A DNA stretch of 64,000 bases, taken from contig NZ_CP015423.1 in assembly GCF_001719045.1 (NCBI RefSeq), forward strand, positions 5,568,001 to 5,632,000, read 5' to 3'. Below the pieces are notes generated by a model. That model had not been told where the DNA came from and did no database searches. It worked only from the letters and a program-made list of their open reading frames with translations. Made by a program: the position numbers and the translations under genes. This DNA comes from Paenibacillus polymyxa (lineage in GTDB: Bacteria; Bacillota; Bacilli; Paenibacillales; Paenibacillaceae). Positions within the stretch are counted from its first letter, which is position 1; the number at the start of each line of letters is the position of its first letter. Of this stretch, positions 8,971-17,611 are shown piece by piece.

Positions 8971-9276
8971 AACTAACGGGCAGATTACACTAATGCAGAT
9001 TCCTCATCGCATGAAGCGGTTAATCGATGCTAGGGTCGTACAGGCTTAGGTCAAAAGAGTAAAAAGCGAGAACGGGCCATGAAGGCCTCCACAAGCTTTC
9101 TCAATTCCCGACGGGTCTACACGAATATTTCAAACACTGATTGTCGATATTCCAAAATACTGTTTAACAGTGCTTTTTTCTCTCTAATATCATCATTTTC
9201 TTTTGAAATGCCGATATAAAATTGAGTCTAGAGAACTATTTTATACATAAATTTTACCTAAAGGAAGTGGAAAGAG
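8971..9276. other. Intergenic stretch, nothing recognised
   Basis: About 300 bases between the terminator and the SLH gene. A short self-complementary ACTGTTTAACAGT before T6 (9159-9178) may be a weak terminator. I see no gene or clear promoter. Confidence 0.4.
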
Positions 9277-10044
9277 ATATTTAAAAAGAAATGGCTTATC
9301 ACCCCGTTGGTTGCGACGACACTGTTTTTCGGTCAATCTGCATTCGCGGCAAACACGTTTCCTGATGTGGAAGGAACAAAATATGAATGGGCTGCCGAAT
9401 CGATTCGTTCCATGGTCGACAAGGGCGTTGTCAAGGGCTATGCAGATGGGACCTTCAAGCCAAGCAAAACCATAACGAAAGCGGAATTTGTACATATGTT
9501 TCACAAGCTTTTTCCAGAAATCGATCATTCTTCCGGCGAACCTTCCGACTTTGTGGATGCGCGTAAACACTGGGCGAATAAAGATTTTGCAGCAATATTC
9601 AACGGGGACTACGTTTGGCCGTATGCTGAAAGTGTTGGCGGGAAATATCCAAACTATCAATTCTATGTCAAACCTGACAAACCATTGACCCGCTGGGATG
9701 TGATGATGATCGCCTCTCTTCGGACGGATTATACCAATCAGACGCTTCATCCTGAGATTGAGGAAGTGATTTCCGCAGCTGCGCAGTACAAGGATATAAA
9801 AGTTCGTCAGGCCAATTACAATGACAATTTCTCGGCCTACTATCCGGTGCTGTACATCGACAAGACTGGAGAAGAGTACAACTATGATGGAGATTCCCAG
9901 GATCAAAAGGCAGAAGCATTCTACACCCTAACCAAGATGGGAGTCCTTACTGCTAATGAAAGATACCTTCACCCAAAAGCGCTAGTCACACGGGCTGAAG
10001 CTGTTACCATTTTACAGCGTTTGTACGAAGCTACAACGAAGTAA
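9277..10044 (+). CDS. SLH-domain surface protein with ATA in place of a start codon
   Basis: The frame encodes a perfect signal peptide, (I)FKKKWLITPLVATTLFFGQS then AFA, with cleavage before ANTFPDVEG. One full SLH repeat follows (FPDV...WAAESIRSMVDKGVVKGYADGTFKP...TKAEFVHMF), then a divergent second and a C-terminal ALVTRAEAVTILQRLYE half-repeat. The codon where Met is expected, 6 bases after AAGGAAGTGG, is ATA at 9277. No ATG, GTG or TTG lies between the upstream in-frame stop (9259) and a TTG at 9307 that would delete the charged n-region. The gene either uses ATA, uses the poor TTG, or has been silenced by one ATG-to-ATA change. The protein would be anchored to secondary cell-wall polymer. 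Confidence 0.75.
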   Translation: MFKKKWLITPLVATTLFFGQSAFAANTFPDVEGTKYEWAAESIRSMVDKGVVKGYADGTFKPSKTITKAEFVHMFHKLFPEIDHSSGEPSDFVDARKHWANKDFAAIFNGDYVWPYAESVGGKYPNYQFYVKPDKPLTRWDVMMIASLRTDYTNQTLHPEIEEVISAAAQYKDIKVRQANYNDNFSAYYPVLYIDKTGEEYNYDGDSQDQKAEAFYTLTKMGVLTANERYLHPKALVTRAEAVTILQRLYEATTK

Positions 10045-10204
10045 TTTTTAAATCAATGATGATCAGACAAAAGCAAAAAAGATCCAACAAATGGCTTCAT
10101 TTACACCTCAAAGGGTAGGCTGTTAGGTTTTGATAATCCGAATTCAGAAAATAAACAAATCTAAAAGTATGTCAATGAATTTGTGGAAGAATTATTGAGA
10201 TTTC

Positions 10205-10243
10205 AAACCGCTGATCTGAACAAATCAAATCAGCGGTTTTTTT
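10205..10243 (+). terminator. Rho-independent terminator
   Basis: AACCGCTGAT pairs with ATCAGCGGTT around an about 13-base loop, followed by eight T residues, downstream of the SLH gene. Confidence 0.8.
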
Positions 10244-10290
10244 TAGTATGAACGTGGGGGAAGATCAAGCTGCATTTTTTGGAAAGTTTT

Positions 10291-10319
10291 TTGACAGGTC
10301 GACGAAATCGAGGTTAATA
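10291..10319 (+). promoter_or_regulatory. Candidate promoter of the Rrf2 remnant
   Basis: TTGACA at 10291-10296 is followed at 17-18 bases by TTAATAT. It lies about 40 bases upstream of the Rrf2-like fragment. Confidence 0.35.
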
Positions 10320-10353
10320 TAGATCCATTAAGTCCTTGATTAAAGTGGGGAAT

Positions 10354-10443
10354 CTGAAGTATTCAAAAGCAATGAAGAATGCACTCCACACGATGCTTTA
10401 TTTAATTGCCTTTGCGTCAGACAGACCGAAAGGGAATGGTTAG
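10354..10443 (+). pseudogene. Rrf2-family regulator, N-terminal remnant
   Basis: The 29 codons read LKYSKAMKNALHTMLYLIAF then ASDRPKG. This is the opening helix of Rrf2-type regulators (consensus MKYSxATNYALHTMxYL), which then stops at NG-TAG before the winged helix. The normal ATG appears as CTG, with GTGGGG upstream. It is clearly a fragment; intact Rrf2 proteins are about 140 residues. Confidence 0.55.
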
Positions 10444-10593
10444 CTTTGATTAAAATATAGTTAGTATATATCTATTAAGTCTTTAATACTTGAAATTTTA
10501 CCAAGTCGGTACATTCTATAAAGTACTGGTTTTTGTGAGAAAATGATGCACTACTATTGTGACCTGTAATCATACAAAAAGGAGACTGAACTT

Positions 10594-10830
10594 ATGTGTA
10601 GCGAACGTTCTACTAATCCCTGGAATTCGGAAGGGTATAATGACAAGCTGGATTATGTCGCCAAGCCGGAACAAGGGTCTTGTCCTTGCTTCAGCGAGGG
10701 ACGAAATCTGTAGTATTTTTCAAACATTGGCGAATATACCAGCCCGCTGGAGCAGACTGACTTCCGTGTTACGTTGGCTCAACACTTCGACAAGCCCACT
10801 CCGCTTAAGGGAAATACAGGGGCGCGATAA
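10594..10830 (+). pseudogene. Methyltransferase with internal deletion
   Basis: A good ribosome site (AAAGGAG) precedes an ATG that opens MCSERSTNPWNSEGYNDKLD. This is the N-terminus of a class I methyltransferase family that continues into an LDLGCGTG motif. Here it runs into a stop after 39 codons. In another frame, from about 10733, EYTSPLEQTDFRVTLAQHFD and KPTPLKG reproduce the C-terminal part of the same family. The SAM-binding core is deleted. The two ends are recognised from recall of the family, not by alignment. Confidence 0.5.
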
Positions 10831-10878
10831 TGATCAAACGACCACTGAATATGCTTTTGTTTTCTGAAAAATGGTATT

Positions 10879-11070
10879 ATGGCAGTTATTAAAAAAATAG
10901 CTAATAAGGTTGCTTCACAGAGAGAAACATCAGAATCAATTAAAATAGTGTGCAAAGGTTCATGCAACCGACTTCATAAAACCGTTCGTTTAGGTGAAAC
11001 GCCTTCTTTAATCCAAATAAATGACATTGGATGCATGATGATTGGTGCCGCGCAATGGTTTGAGATATGA
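10879..11070 (+). CDS. Small hypothetical protein
   Basis: This is a 63-codon frame with a basic N-terminus (MAVIKKIANKVASQ), a CKGSC motif and a hydrophobic end (NDIGCMMIGAAQWFEI). No good ribosome site precedes it. It may be a real small protein or the tail of a lost gene. I do not recognise the family. Confidence 0.3.
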   Translation: MAVIKKIANKVASQRETSESIKIVCKGSCNRLHKTVRLGETPSLIQINDIGCMMIGAAQWFEI

Positions 11071-11081
11071 ACTTTGTGGGC

Positions 11082-12467
11082 CTACGACTCATACAATTGC
11101 GCTGACTTCCAGTGCTGCCGACTCATGAATACCAAAGACAATGCAATTACCGTGAGGATAATCCCAAGCATTTGAAATCCCTTGAAGCTAAACGTACCTC
11201 CCATTACGATAGCTATCAATAATGAAGAGATAATGGTTCCCAGATATCTTGATGTGTTAAATAATCCGGATGCTACACCGATTATTTCTTTTGGAGAACT
11301 TTGGAACAGGGCTGCTTGCATACCTACATTGTTCAAACCGTTGCTAATACCGAATGCAGCTAAAGCCAAACACACGCTGATAACCGGTGAAGTTGGATTC
11401 AATGTCACGAGCCACACTGACCCCAATGTCATCAGAATTGCGGACACCAGCAATGCCGGTCGGGGTCCTGATTTATCGATCCATTGTCCTGCAATTGGAG
11501 AAGTAATTAGCGAGCACAAGCCTAAGCTTAGCATGAGAATGCCTGTTTGGAACTCACTGACATGACGTACCATTTGCAAGTAGGACGGAAGCCCGAAAAA
11601 GAGCGAGTAATATAGTACATTAACGAGCATGAATTCAACATTAACCCAAGTCATCGCAGGGTACTTGGCAAATGTACGTAAAGGAATAAAGGGTGATGTC
11701 GCTTTTAACTCATGTCGTACGAATATCCCCAGCGCAACGAGACCTATCAGCCCGACAATGACATTTCCTAATAAGATATGTCCAGATGATTTTGCTGAGA
11801 GTAGTCCAACGAGCAGGGTAACCAAAGCCACTGTGAAGAGCAGAATCCCTAATGCATCAATCAGTTCAAACCATTTACGAAAGGACATGTTGCGTGCTAC
11901 GGATGTTGGCAGTTCGTCCTTAGGAATATTCCTCCAAGCCAATACAAAGCTGGCCACCACAAACGGAATATTGATGAAAAAGATAGCAGGCCAATTCCAC
12001 CAATGAATCAAGACCCCGCCAATAAAGGGGCCAATTGCTGCTGCTCCAGATAGGAATATGGACAAAACAGACAACGCAGTTGCTTGTTTCTCTGTAATAT
12101 GAATTCGAACAATAGCCATTCCAACCCCAACCATCATGCTTGTTCCGATGGATTGCACAATGCGGAACATGATGAGCCACCCGAAATTTGGTGATAATGG
12201 AGCTAATAATGATGCAATGAAGGCTACAACAAGCCCGGTAAGAAAAATTTTCCTACGACCGAATAAATCGCTGGCTTTTCCCATGACAGGTTGAGCGATG
12301 CTACTTGCAATGTAGAAAGAAAAAATAATCCAGGAAACACCTGTAAAGTCAAGTTGGAACACATTTTGCAGACTTGGAATAGCAACAGAAACCATCGAAG
12401 AATTTAATGGGTTCAATAGTATCCCTAGACCAACTGAAATCAGTAACCACCAGCTGCGAACGCTCAT
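11082..12467 (-). CDS. MFS drug-efflux permease (DHA2-like)
   Basis: About 461 residues, with the 14-helix pattern of the EmrB/QacA family. Helix 1 is LNPLNSSMVSVAIPSLQ (the motif D1 region, with Ser where Asp is usual). KASDLFGRRKIFLTG is motif A. GPFIGGVLIHWWNWPAIFFI is motif C, diagnostic of drug:H+ antiporters. GGGGGG lies about 8 bases before the ATG at 12467; the ATG at 12482 sits inside it. It is divergent from a LysR gene across 111 bases, the classic regulator-pump arrangement. The drug or metabolite is unknown. Confidence 0.88.
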   Translation of the reverse strand: MSVRSWWLLISVGLGILLNPLNSSMVSVAIPSLQNVFQLDFTGVSWIIFSFYIASSIAQPVMGKASDLFGRRKIFLTGLVVAFIASLLAPLSPNFGWLIMFRIVQSIGTSMMVGVGMAIVRIHITEKQATALSVLSIFLSGAAAIGPFIGGVLIHWWNWPAIFFINIPFVVASFVLAWRNIPKDELPTSVARNMSFRKWFELIDALGILLFTVALVTLLVGLLSAKSSGHILLGNVIVGLIGLVALGIFVRHELKATSPFIPLRTFAKYPAMTWVNVEFMLVNVLYYSLFFGLPSYLQMVRHVSEFQTGILMLSLGLCSLITSPIAGQWIDKSGPRPALLVSAILMTLGSVWLVTLNPTSPVISVCLALAAFGISNGLNNVGMQAALFQSSPKEIIGVASGLFNTSRYLGTIISSLLIAIVMGGTFSFKGFQMLGIILTVIALSLVFMSRQHWKSAQLYES

Positions 12468-12578
12468 TTCTGGTCCCCCCATAGCGAATTAATATCATCG
12501 TACTTGAAAGCGATTATTTATTCCAACGCATTTGATGTTATAATCTCATTGACTTGAGGGAATGAATGGGGGATCATA

Positions 12579-13466
12579 ATGGAACTTCTTCAACTGCGAT
12601 ATTTTCTCGCGGTAGCTCGTTTGGAACATGTGACCGAAGCTGCACGAAGTCTGCACGTTACTCAATCGTCGCTGAGCAAAACGATTCAACGCCTGGAGGA
12701 AGATCTGGGGGTTCCTCTATTCGATCGAACAGGGAGGAAACTGCGATTGAATGAGTTCGGAAGCAGATTCCTTCACCGTGCAGAGAGGGCTTTATTTGAA
12801 TTGGAGCAGGGGAAGCAGGAGCTTAGTGATTTATCCAGCCCGGAACATGGCACTCTCGAATTGGCAGTGACCACCGCAAGCACATTACCCAATATTCTGC
12901 GAGAGTTTCGGAAAAAGCGACCCTATATTCAATTTCATGTGCAAATGCTGACCACTCAGGAAATGGTAACGCTGCTTCATAGAGGAGAGGTCGATTTTTG
13001 CTTGTCCTCACCTCCAATAGAGGGAGATGACATCGAATGCCAAATCGTGTTTATCGATCCAATTCTTGTAGCTGTTCCAAAGAGGCATCGGCTGGCAGAT
13101 CGAAGCAGTGTAACGTTGACAGATCTAAGGGATGAATGGTTTGTCGGTGTAAAGAGAGGCTACGGTACTCGCGATTTAGTGGACTCTGTATGCAAATCGG
13201 AAGGTTTTATACCTAAGTATGTGTATGAGGGGGATGAACCTGCAAGGCTTAGTACGCTTGTGGAAGCTGAAATTGGCATAGCCTTTATACCAAGCACGGC
13301 AAGAAATTCACGGGAACATCTTAAATATCTCCAAGTAGAAAATCACGAATTGGTACGGGAGATCGCTTTATTATGGCATAGGAGTCGGTATATTTCACGG
13401 GCTGCTCTGGAATTCCGTGAGGTAGTTGTAGAATATTTCGGAGCGATATCCAAACAGACAATTTAA
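12579..13466 (+). CDS. LysR-family transcriptional regulator
   Basis: This is a 295-residue LTTR. The N-terminal winged helix-turn-helix reads LLQLRYFLAVARLEHVTEAA, then LHVTQSSLSKTIQRLEEDLG and VPLFDRTGRKL. The C-terminal two-lobed periplasmic-binding-like sensor starts around residue 90 (GTLELAVTTAS). GGGGG lies about 6 bases before the ATG. It is divergent from the adjacent MFS pump, which it probably controls from the shared 111-bp spacer. Confidence 0.92.
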   Translation: MELLQLRYFLAVARLEHVTEAARSLHVTQSSLSKTIQRLEEDLGVPLFDRTGRKLRLNEFGSRFLHRAERALFELEQGKQELSDLSSPEHGTLELAVTTASTLPNILREFRKKRPYIQFHVQMLTTQEMVTLLHRGEVDFCLSSPPIEGDDIECQIVFIDPILVAVPKRHRLADRSSVTLTDLRDEWFVGVKRGYGTRDLVDSVCKSEGFIPKYVYEGDEPARLSTLVEAEIGIAFIPSTARNSREHLKYLQVENHELVREIALLWHRSRYISRAALEFREVVVEYFGAISKQTI

Positions 13467-13500
13467 TCCTATATATAAGCGAAATAAAAAACATTAACAG

Positions 13501-13547
13501 AAGCGGTAGCGTAGGACATGTTAACCAAACGTCCTAAGCGGCCGCTT
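13501..13547. terminator. Hairpin between LysR and the AraC fragment
   Basis: AAGCGG...CCGCTT and, inside it, TAGGAC...GTCCTA form a two-part stem around an about 13-base loop, followed by a T-rich tail. It is probably shared by the convergent LysR gene and AraC fragment. Confidence 0.6.
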
Positions 13548-13636
13548 ATTCTTTTATTCAACTGCAAAATTTGTAATTTCGATTTGTACGCTGCCATACA
13601 CACATGCCCAGCTATTGAAGGAGTTATTAGATTGTA

Positions 13637-13978
13637 CTAACCCATCCTTCTCAGCTGGCGAAACTGCTCTGGCGTGATGCCTGTATGCTCCCGAAATCTC
13701 TTGATAAAATAGCTGCTTTGATGAAAGCCAGTTTCCAGTGCAATCTGCTTTACAGTGAGTGCCGTGGATACAAGGAGATGTTTGGCCAGCGTTATTCGGC
13801 ATTGGAGCAAATATTGAGCTGGGGTGCTGCCCATGATCTGATGGAAGAGTGGGCTAAAATGAAAGGAGCTATAACCTGACGTCGCAGCCATTGTCTTCAA
13901 ATCTAGCATGTTCCGACAATGCATACGAATATATTCCGCCGTATGACGAATCCTCTCATGGACGGTGCCGCCGGGAGG
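13637..13978 (-). pseudogene. AraC-type DNA-binding domain, truncated
   Basis: The frame reads (GGTVHERIRHTAEYIR)MHCRNMLDLKTMAATSGYSS and later LTVKQIALETGFHQSSYFIK and HTGITPEQFRQLRR. These are both helix-turn-helices and the terminal motif of an AraC regulator. Recognisable AraC sequence stops near 13975, where a GH2 glycosidase begins on the opposite strand. The N-terminal sensor domain is missing. An ATG at 13924 could yield a 95-residue DNA-binding-only protein, but the first helix would be cut. Confidence 0.7.
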
Positions 13979-13989
13979 GGTGCCGAAAC

Positions 13990-15270
13990 TTTGAATGCTT
14001 TTATGTACAGAGCACCGGAATCTGGAAAAGTGTGTGGATTGAATATGTGAATGAGGTAAGAATCAATGAGGTCAAGATAACACCGGATATCGACCGTCAT
14101 ATGATCCGCTTTGACTTTCAGCTCATGGGTACCGAGGCTAAAGATAATTTACGCATGGAGACACGGATTGCGCTGAAAGGACAGCATGTGAAAAAGGTCA
14201 GCTTATCTGCCGACAGGCCCTGGATAACGGTGGAGGCCCATGTATTTCATGAAGCGTGTGGTCCATGGAAGCAGTGCTTGTGGTCACCGGAATCGCCCAA
14301 CTTGTTCGATGTAGAGTTTGCTCTGTATGAGGATGAGAAAGAGAGTGACAGGGTGTATTCCTATTTTGGCATGCGGAAAATATGATTGAAAACGGACAGA
14401 TTCTATTGAAATAATGGCCCTCTGTACCAGCGGCTGATTCTAGATCAGGGCTACTGGCCGGAAACTCATCTGACTCCCCCTTCTGAAGAAGCTCTTATCG
14501 AAGATATCGATAAAATAGCTGCGATGGGATATAACAGGGTTCGTAAATATATGAAGCTGGAAGACCCTCGCTTTTTATATTGGTGTGATGTGAAAGGCAT
14601 GCTCGTCTGGTCAGAAATGGCGTCGACCTTTGAGTTCAATGATCAGGCGGTTAGCCGCTTTACGAAGGAATGGCTGGAAATCGTGCCGCAGCAGTACAAT
14701 CATCCAAGCATCATAACTTGGGTCCCGTTCAATGAATCGTGGGGCATATCGACCATTGGACATGATGTAAGGCAGCAGCAGTTCACGCAAACCATCTATC
14801 ATCTGACGAAGACGATTGATCCGTATCGTCCGGTGGTTACCAATGACGGTTGGGAGCATACGGTCTCGGATATTTTGACCCTTCATGATTATGTGGAGAC
14901 GGGCGAAGAGTTTTTGGAGCGATATCAGGATAAGGAAAGCATCGTAAACAACAGCATCTCCTTTAACAATTGGAAATATGCTTTTGCAGAAGGATATGCC
15001 TACCGAGGACAACCGATTATCATAAGCGAATTCGGCGGCATTGCCTTCCAGACGGACAAGGGCTGGGGATACGGAAACCAGGTGGATTCAGTCGAAGCTT
15101 TTATCGAACGTTTCCGTGCAATCACCGGAGCAATTAAAGCGACCCCCTATCTCTCGGGCTATTGCTATACACAAGTAACCGATGTACAGCAGGAAGTCAA
15201 CGGGTTGTTGACGGAAGACCGAAAACCGAAGGTTCCGCTTGAAGTGATTCGGGAAATAAATCTGGCTTGA
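13990..15270 (+). pseudogene. Glycoside hydrolase family 2, 5'-truncated and frameshifted
   Basis: Joined frames give a GH2 protein: QSTGIWKSVWIE and the beta-sandwich to YFGMRKI (about 14385), then IENGQILL, then NGPLYQRLILDQGYWPE onward. HNPS is present as YNHPSIITWVPFNESWG, carrying the acid/base Glu; IIISEFGGIAF carries the nucleophile Glu. Two small indels (about 14385 and 14413) break the frame. The N-terminal jelly-roll is missing at the junction with the AraC fragment. The long 3' frame (14524-15270) is still open, so decay is recent. Confidence 0.8.
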
Positions 15271-15423
15271 AGCGATAATTAAGATAATAGAATTTGCAGA
15301 ACGGTTGCATGCTGTTGTTCAGCCATTGCTGGATTCACTTAACTAGAGAGTTTAAACTTGGAATAGCAATGTTGGAAAACAGGACAACTTTTCGCATACA
15401 GGCTTTTTATTAGAAAACTGGAT

Positions 15424-15765
15424 TTAATTTTTTTGGTTTTTTGTTCCCCACTCACATAACCCTTCCAAAACAGGTAATAACGTTTCTGCTTTATCTGTGA
15501 GACTGTACTCGACTTTAGGGGGGACTTGAGGATATTCTTTCCGATTCACCAGACCATCCGCTTCCAATTCTTTTAGTTGTGAACTCAATGTTTTATAAGT
15601 AATAGCCCCTATCTGTCTTTTCAGATCATTAAAGCGAACTGTTCGGTTTTCGGCTAGGAGATAAATAATAACCATTTTCCATTTACCACCAATCAGTGAA
15701 ACTGTATAACCAAAAGGTGTATCTTGAATGTTTTTAACTTTACCTTTAAATTCAGCCATACTCAT
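15424..15765 (-). CDS. HxlR-family regulator
   Basis: This is an about 113-residue winged-helix protein. The HxlR pattern is clear: TPFGYTVSLIGGKWKMVIIY, then VRFNDLKRQIGAITYKTLSS then QLKELEADGLV, and VEYSLTDKAETLLPVLEGLC with EWG. AAAGGA lies 9-10 bases before the ATG at 15765; the longer frame from 15798 lacks one. It is divergent from an arginase-family gene by 106 bases. A GTAGTAC / GTGCGTACTAC repeat in the spacer could be its operator. HxlR proteins often sense electrophiles or aldehydes, but no Cys is present in the part read here except the C-terminal one (GLCEWG). Confidence 0.9.
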   Translation of the reverse strand: MSMAEFKGKVKNIQDTPFGYTVSLIGGKWKMVIIYLLAENRTVRFNDLKRQIGAITYKTLSSQLKELEADGLVNRKEYPQVPPKVEYSLTDKAETLLPVLEGLCEWGTKNQKN

Positions 15766-15871
15766 GTTTACAATATCCTTTCGGGTAGTACCTATCAAAA
15801 TAGTGCGTACTACGTTTTTATTTGTGTTCAGTTTATACTAACCTTACTTTTGAAGTAAAGGAGAGAAAAAC

Positions 15872-16786
15872 ATGACTGAAAAAACAATACGTCTGTTAAT
15901 GCCACAATGGCAAGGGGGAAACAATCCTAATTACTCTTTTGGAGCCGAACTGCTTGCTTGGCTAGCTCCGGATAATGATCAACCCCTTATTCATGTTCCC
16001 ATTCAAGCTTATAACGGTACTCCGCTTGAAAACGAAAACGGTATGAATGGGAGAAAACAGCTACTTGAACAGTTAGAGGCTGCTCAGCATATCATTGATG
16101 CTCATAAGCCAGATCGTATTGTAATGTTTGGTGGTGACTGCTTAGTGGAACAAGCTCCATTTGCCTATTTGAACGAACGATACGGTGGGGAATTAGGTTT
16201 AATTTGGATCGATGCTCACAGTGATTTAGTTAGATATGTGGGCTATGATAACGGACATACATTACCGCTCGGAAATCTTTTGGGAGAAGGAGATGAGGAG
16301 TTCGCAAAACATGTGAAAATCCCACTAAAACCTGAAAATGTCTTTATCGCGGGATTAGCGGCTCCTACAGAACAAGAAACAGAAGCCATTTCAGAAGCGT
16401 TTCAAAGACTAGGTATAGCTCCTGCAGAATCAGACACAGAAGTGATTCAAAGACTAGGGATTAAAACTGCAGGAACCAAAGAGTTAACGAATAGTACTGA
16501 ATCTATTAGAGAGTGGATTAAAGAAAGTGGCATTAAGCATCTAGCTATTCACCTTGATTTAGATGTGCTTGACCCAAAAGCATTTCGTTCTTTACTGTTC
16601 GCCAACCCTGAAGCGCCCTATAATTTTTCTCCTGCGGGAACAATGCAAATGCCTCAGCTACTTAATCTGATTAAAGAACTATCTGAAGAAACAGATGTAG
16701 TTGGATTAGGTATAACAGAGCATATGCCGTGGGATGCTATTAATTTAAAGAATCTGCTTGGAGAGATACCTATTTTAAATAAGTAA
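15872..16786 (+). CDS. Arginase/agmatinase-family ureohydrolase-like protein
   Basis: This is a 304-residue ureohydrolase fold. Metal-site motifs are GGDCLVEQAP (usually GGDHS, so one Mn ligand His is Cys), WIDAHSDLV (DAHxD) and AIHLDLDVLDP (SxDxDxxDP-like). The fold ends in GLGITEHMPWD. The GGDC variant occurs in a subgroup whose substrate is not arginine, and the catalytic His of DAHGD...H is not obvious. I therefore do not call it arginase. AAAGGAG lies about 10 bases before the ATG. It is divergent from HxlR, which likely regulates it. Confidence 0.82.
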   Translation: MTEKTIRLLMPQWQGGNNPNYSFGAELLAWLAPDNDQPLIHVPIQAYNGTPLENENGMNGRKQLLEQLEAAQHIIDAHKPDRIVMFGGDCLVEQAPFAYLNERYGGELGLIWIDAHSDLVRYVGYDNGHTLPLGNLLGEGDEEFAKHVKIPLKPENVFIAGLAAPTEQETEAISEAFQRLGIAPAESDTEVIQRLGIKTAGTKELTNSTESIREWIKESGIKHLAIHLDLDVLDPKAFRSLLFANPEAPYNFSPAGTMQMPQLLNLIKELSEETDVVGLGITEHMPWDAINLKNLLGEIPILNK

Positions 16787-16817
16787 GTTCATACATGGAT
16801 TATAATAGAACAATGAT

Positions 16818-16882
16818 CTGCTTAATCACAAAAATACACCCCCGCAAACATAAAGTGCGTGAGTGCATTTTTATGATTAAGC
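16818..16882. terminator. Long inverted repeat after the ureohydrolase gene
   Basis: GCTTAATCACAAAAATACAC pairs with GTGCATTTTTATGATTAAGC (two mismatches) across an about 20-base loop. It follows the stop by about 30 bases. The stem itself contains A- and T-runs, so it can terminate from either side. Confidence 0.6.
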
Positions 16883-17019
16883 GATTTTGACAGCCTATAT
16901 TTGGGATTGTGATATGTAGGAGAAAATTCAACGAATTTAGTTTTATGAATGAACAGAGCTGAGAAATGACAACTTAAGAAAGTAGTATACATCACAATTT
17001 CCAAAGGAGGATATCTGTT

Positions 17020-17124
17020 ATGGCTCACCAGAAGAAAAGGAAAGAAGCAGCCTGGAAGTCACGAAAGCAAGAGCAGCATCCCCATGGTAAAGTCAAATCG
17101 CTCAAGGAGCTGTCCAGCGAATAG
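17020..17124 (+). CDS. 34-residue basic protein (DUF6254-like)
   Basis: The reading frame has an excellent ribosome site (AAAGGAGG, 9 bases before the ATG) and its own terminator. The product begins MAHQKKRKEAAWKSRKQEQ and ends GKVKSLKELSSE. It is strongly basic, with a QxPHGKVKSLxELS tail. Very short conserved Bacillales proteins (annotated DUF6254, as far as I recall) look like this. Function is unknown; too small for membrane or enzymatic motifs. Confidence 0.75.
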   Translation: MAHQKKRKEAAWKSRKQEQHPHGKVKSLKELSSE

Positions 17125-17152
17125 GAGTGAGGAGTATACTGCTTGAAAGAGA

Positions 17153-17189
17153 AGGACTGTCGGTGAAATTCATCGGCAGTCCTCTTTTT
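17153..17189 (+). terminator. Rho-independent terminator
   Basis: AGGACTGTCGGTGA pairs with TCATCGGCAGTCCT (two G-U pairs) around AATT, followed by CTTTTT, 28 bases after the small basic gene. Confidence 0.85.
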
Positions 17190-17543
17190 GCAATAATTTC
17201 GCTTACAGGAAATAATCCCTTTAATGTTGCAGACCTCATTAGGATGAAAACGCTGAGTATGTAGTTATTCATAATATTCTCTTTGTATAACAACCCAATG
17301 CAGATAGCGGGACTTGTAAAAAATGTTTTCCTGATGACAGACAGTTGGAGTTGGTTGGGGATGAAGATGCGCAGTGATCTTTCGGACATTTTAAGCTCGA
17401 TAAAAGACGCGTCTACAAACACCAAATTGCTATGCGTCACATACATCTTCACTTATTTTGGACCAGTAATTTACAGCGTTCTACTATAGAGGGTATCTTC
17501 TTAAATTCGTTTTTCTAAAGGCTGCCTGTTCCGGCTAAGAAAT
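17190..17543. other. Intergenic stretch with doubtful small frame
   Basis: A + strand frame at 17283-17489 (68 codons, MYNNPMQIAGLVKN..., hydrophobic end TYIFTYFGPVIYSVLL) and an antisense frame overlap here. Neither has a ribosome site or a recognisable family. I see no other structure. Confidence 0.25.
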
Positions 17544-17571
17544 GAAGCATCTCCTGTCCAGGAGATGCTTC
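17544..17571. terminator. Terminator of the DapA-family gene
   Basis: GAAGCATCTCCTG and CAGGAGATGCTTC form a perfect 13-bp stem with a two-base apex, 40 bases after the stop of the minus-strand DapA-like gene. T-rich bases follow on both sides. Confidence 0.7.
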
Positions 17572-17611
17572 TTCTACGTTATGATTGGGGAGTCTGAGAT
17601 AAGCTGATTTA

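Noticed and set aside
10559-10867. 102-codon protein
   Set aside because: It is an out-of-frame reading through the remnant of a methyltransferase that explains the coding signal in other frames.
17102-17452. 116-codon minus-strand gene
   Set aside because: It overlaps a terminator and the small basic gene, has no ribosome site and no recognisable domain.
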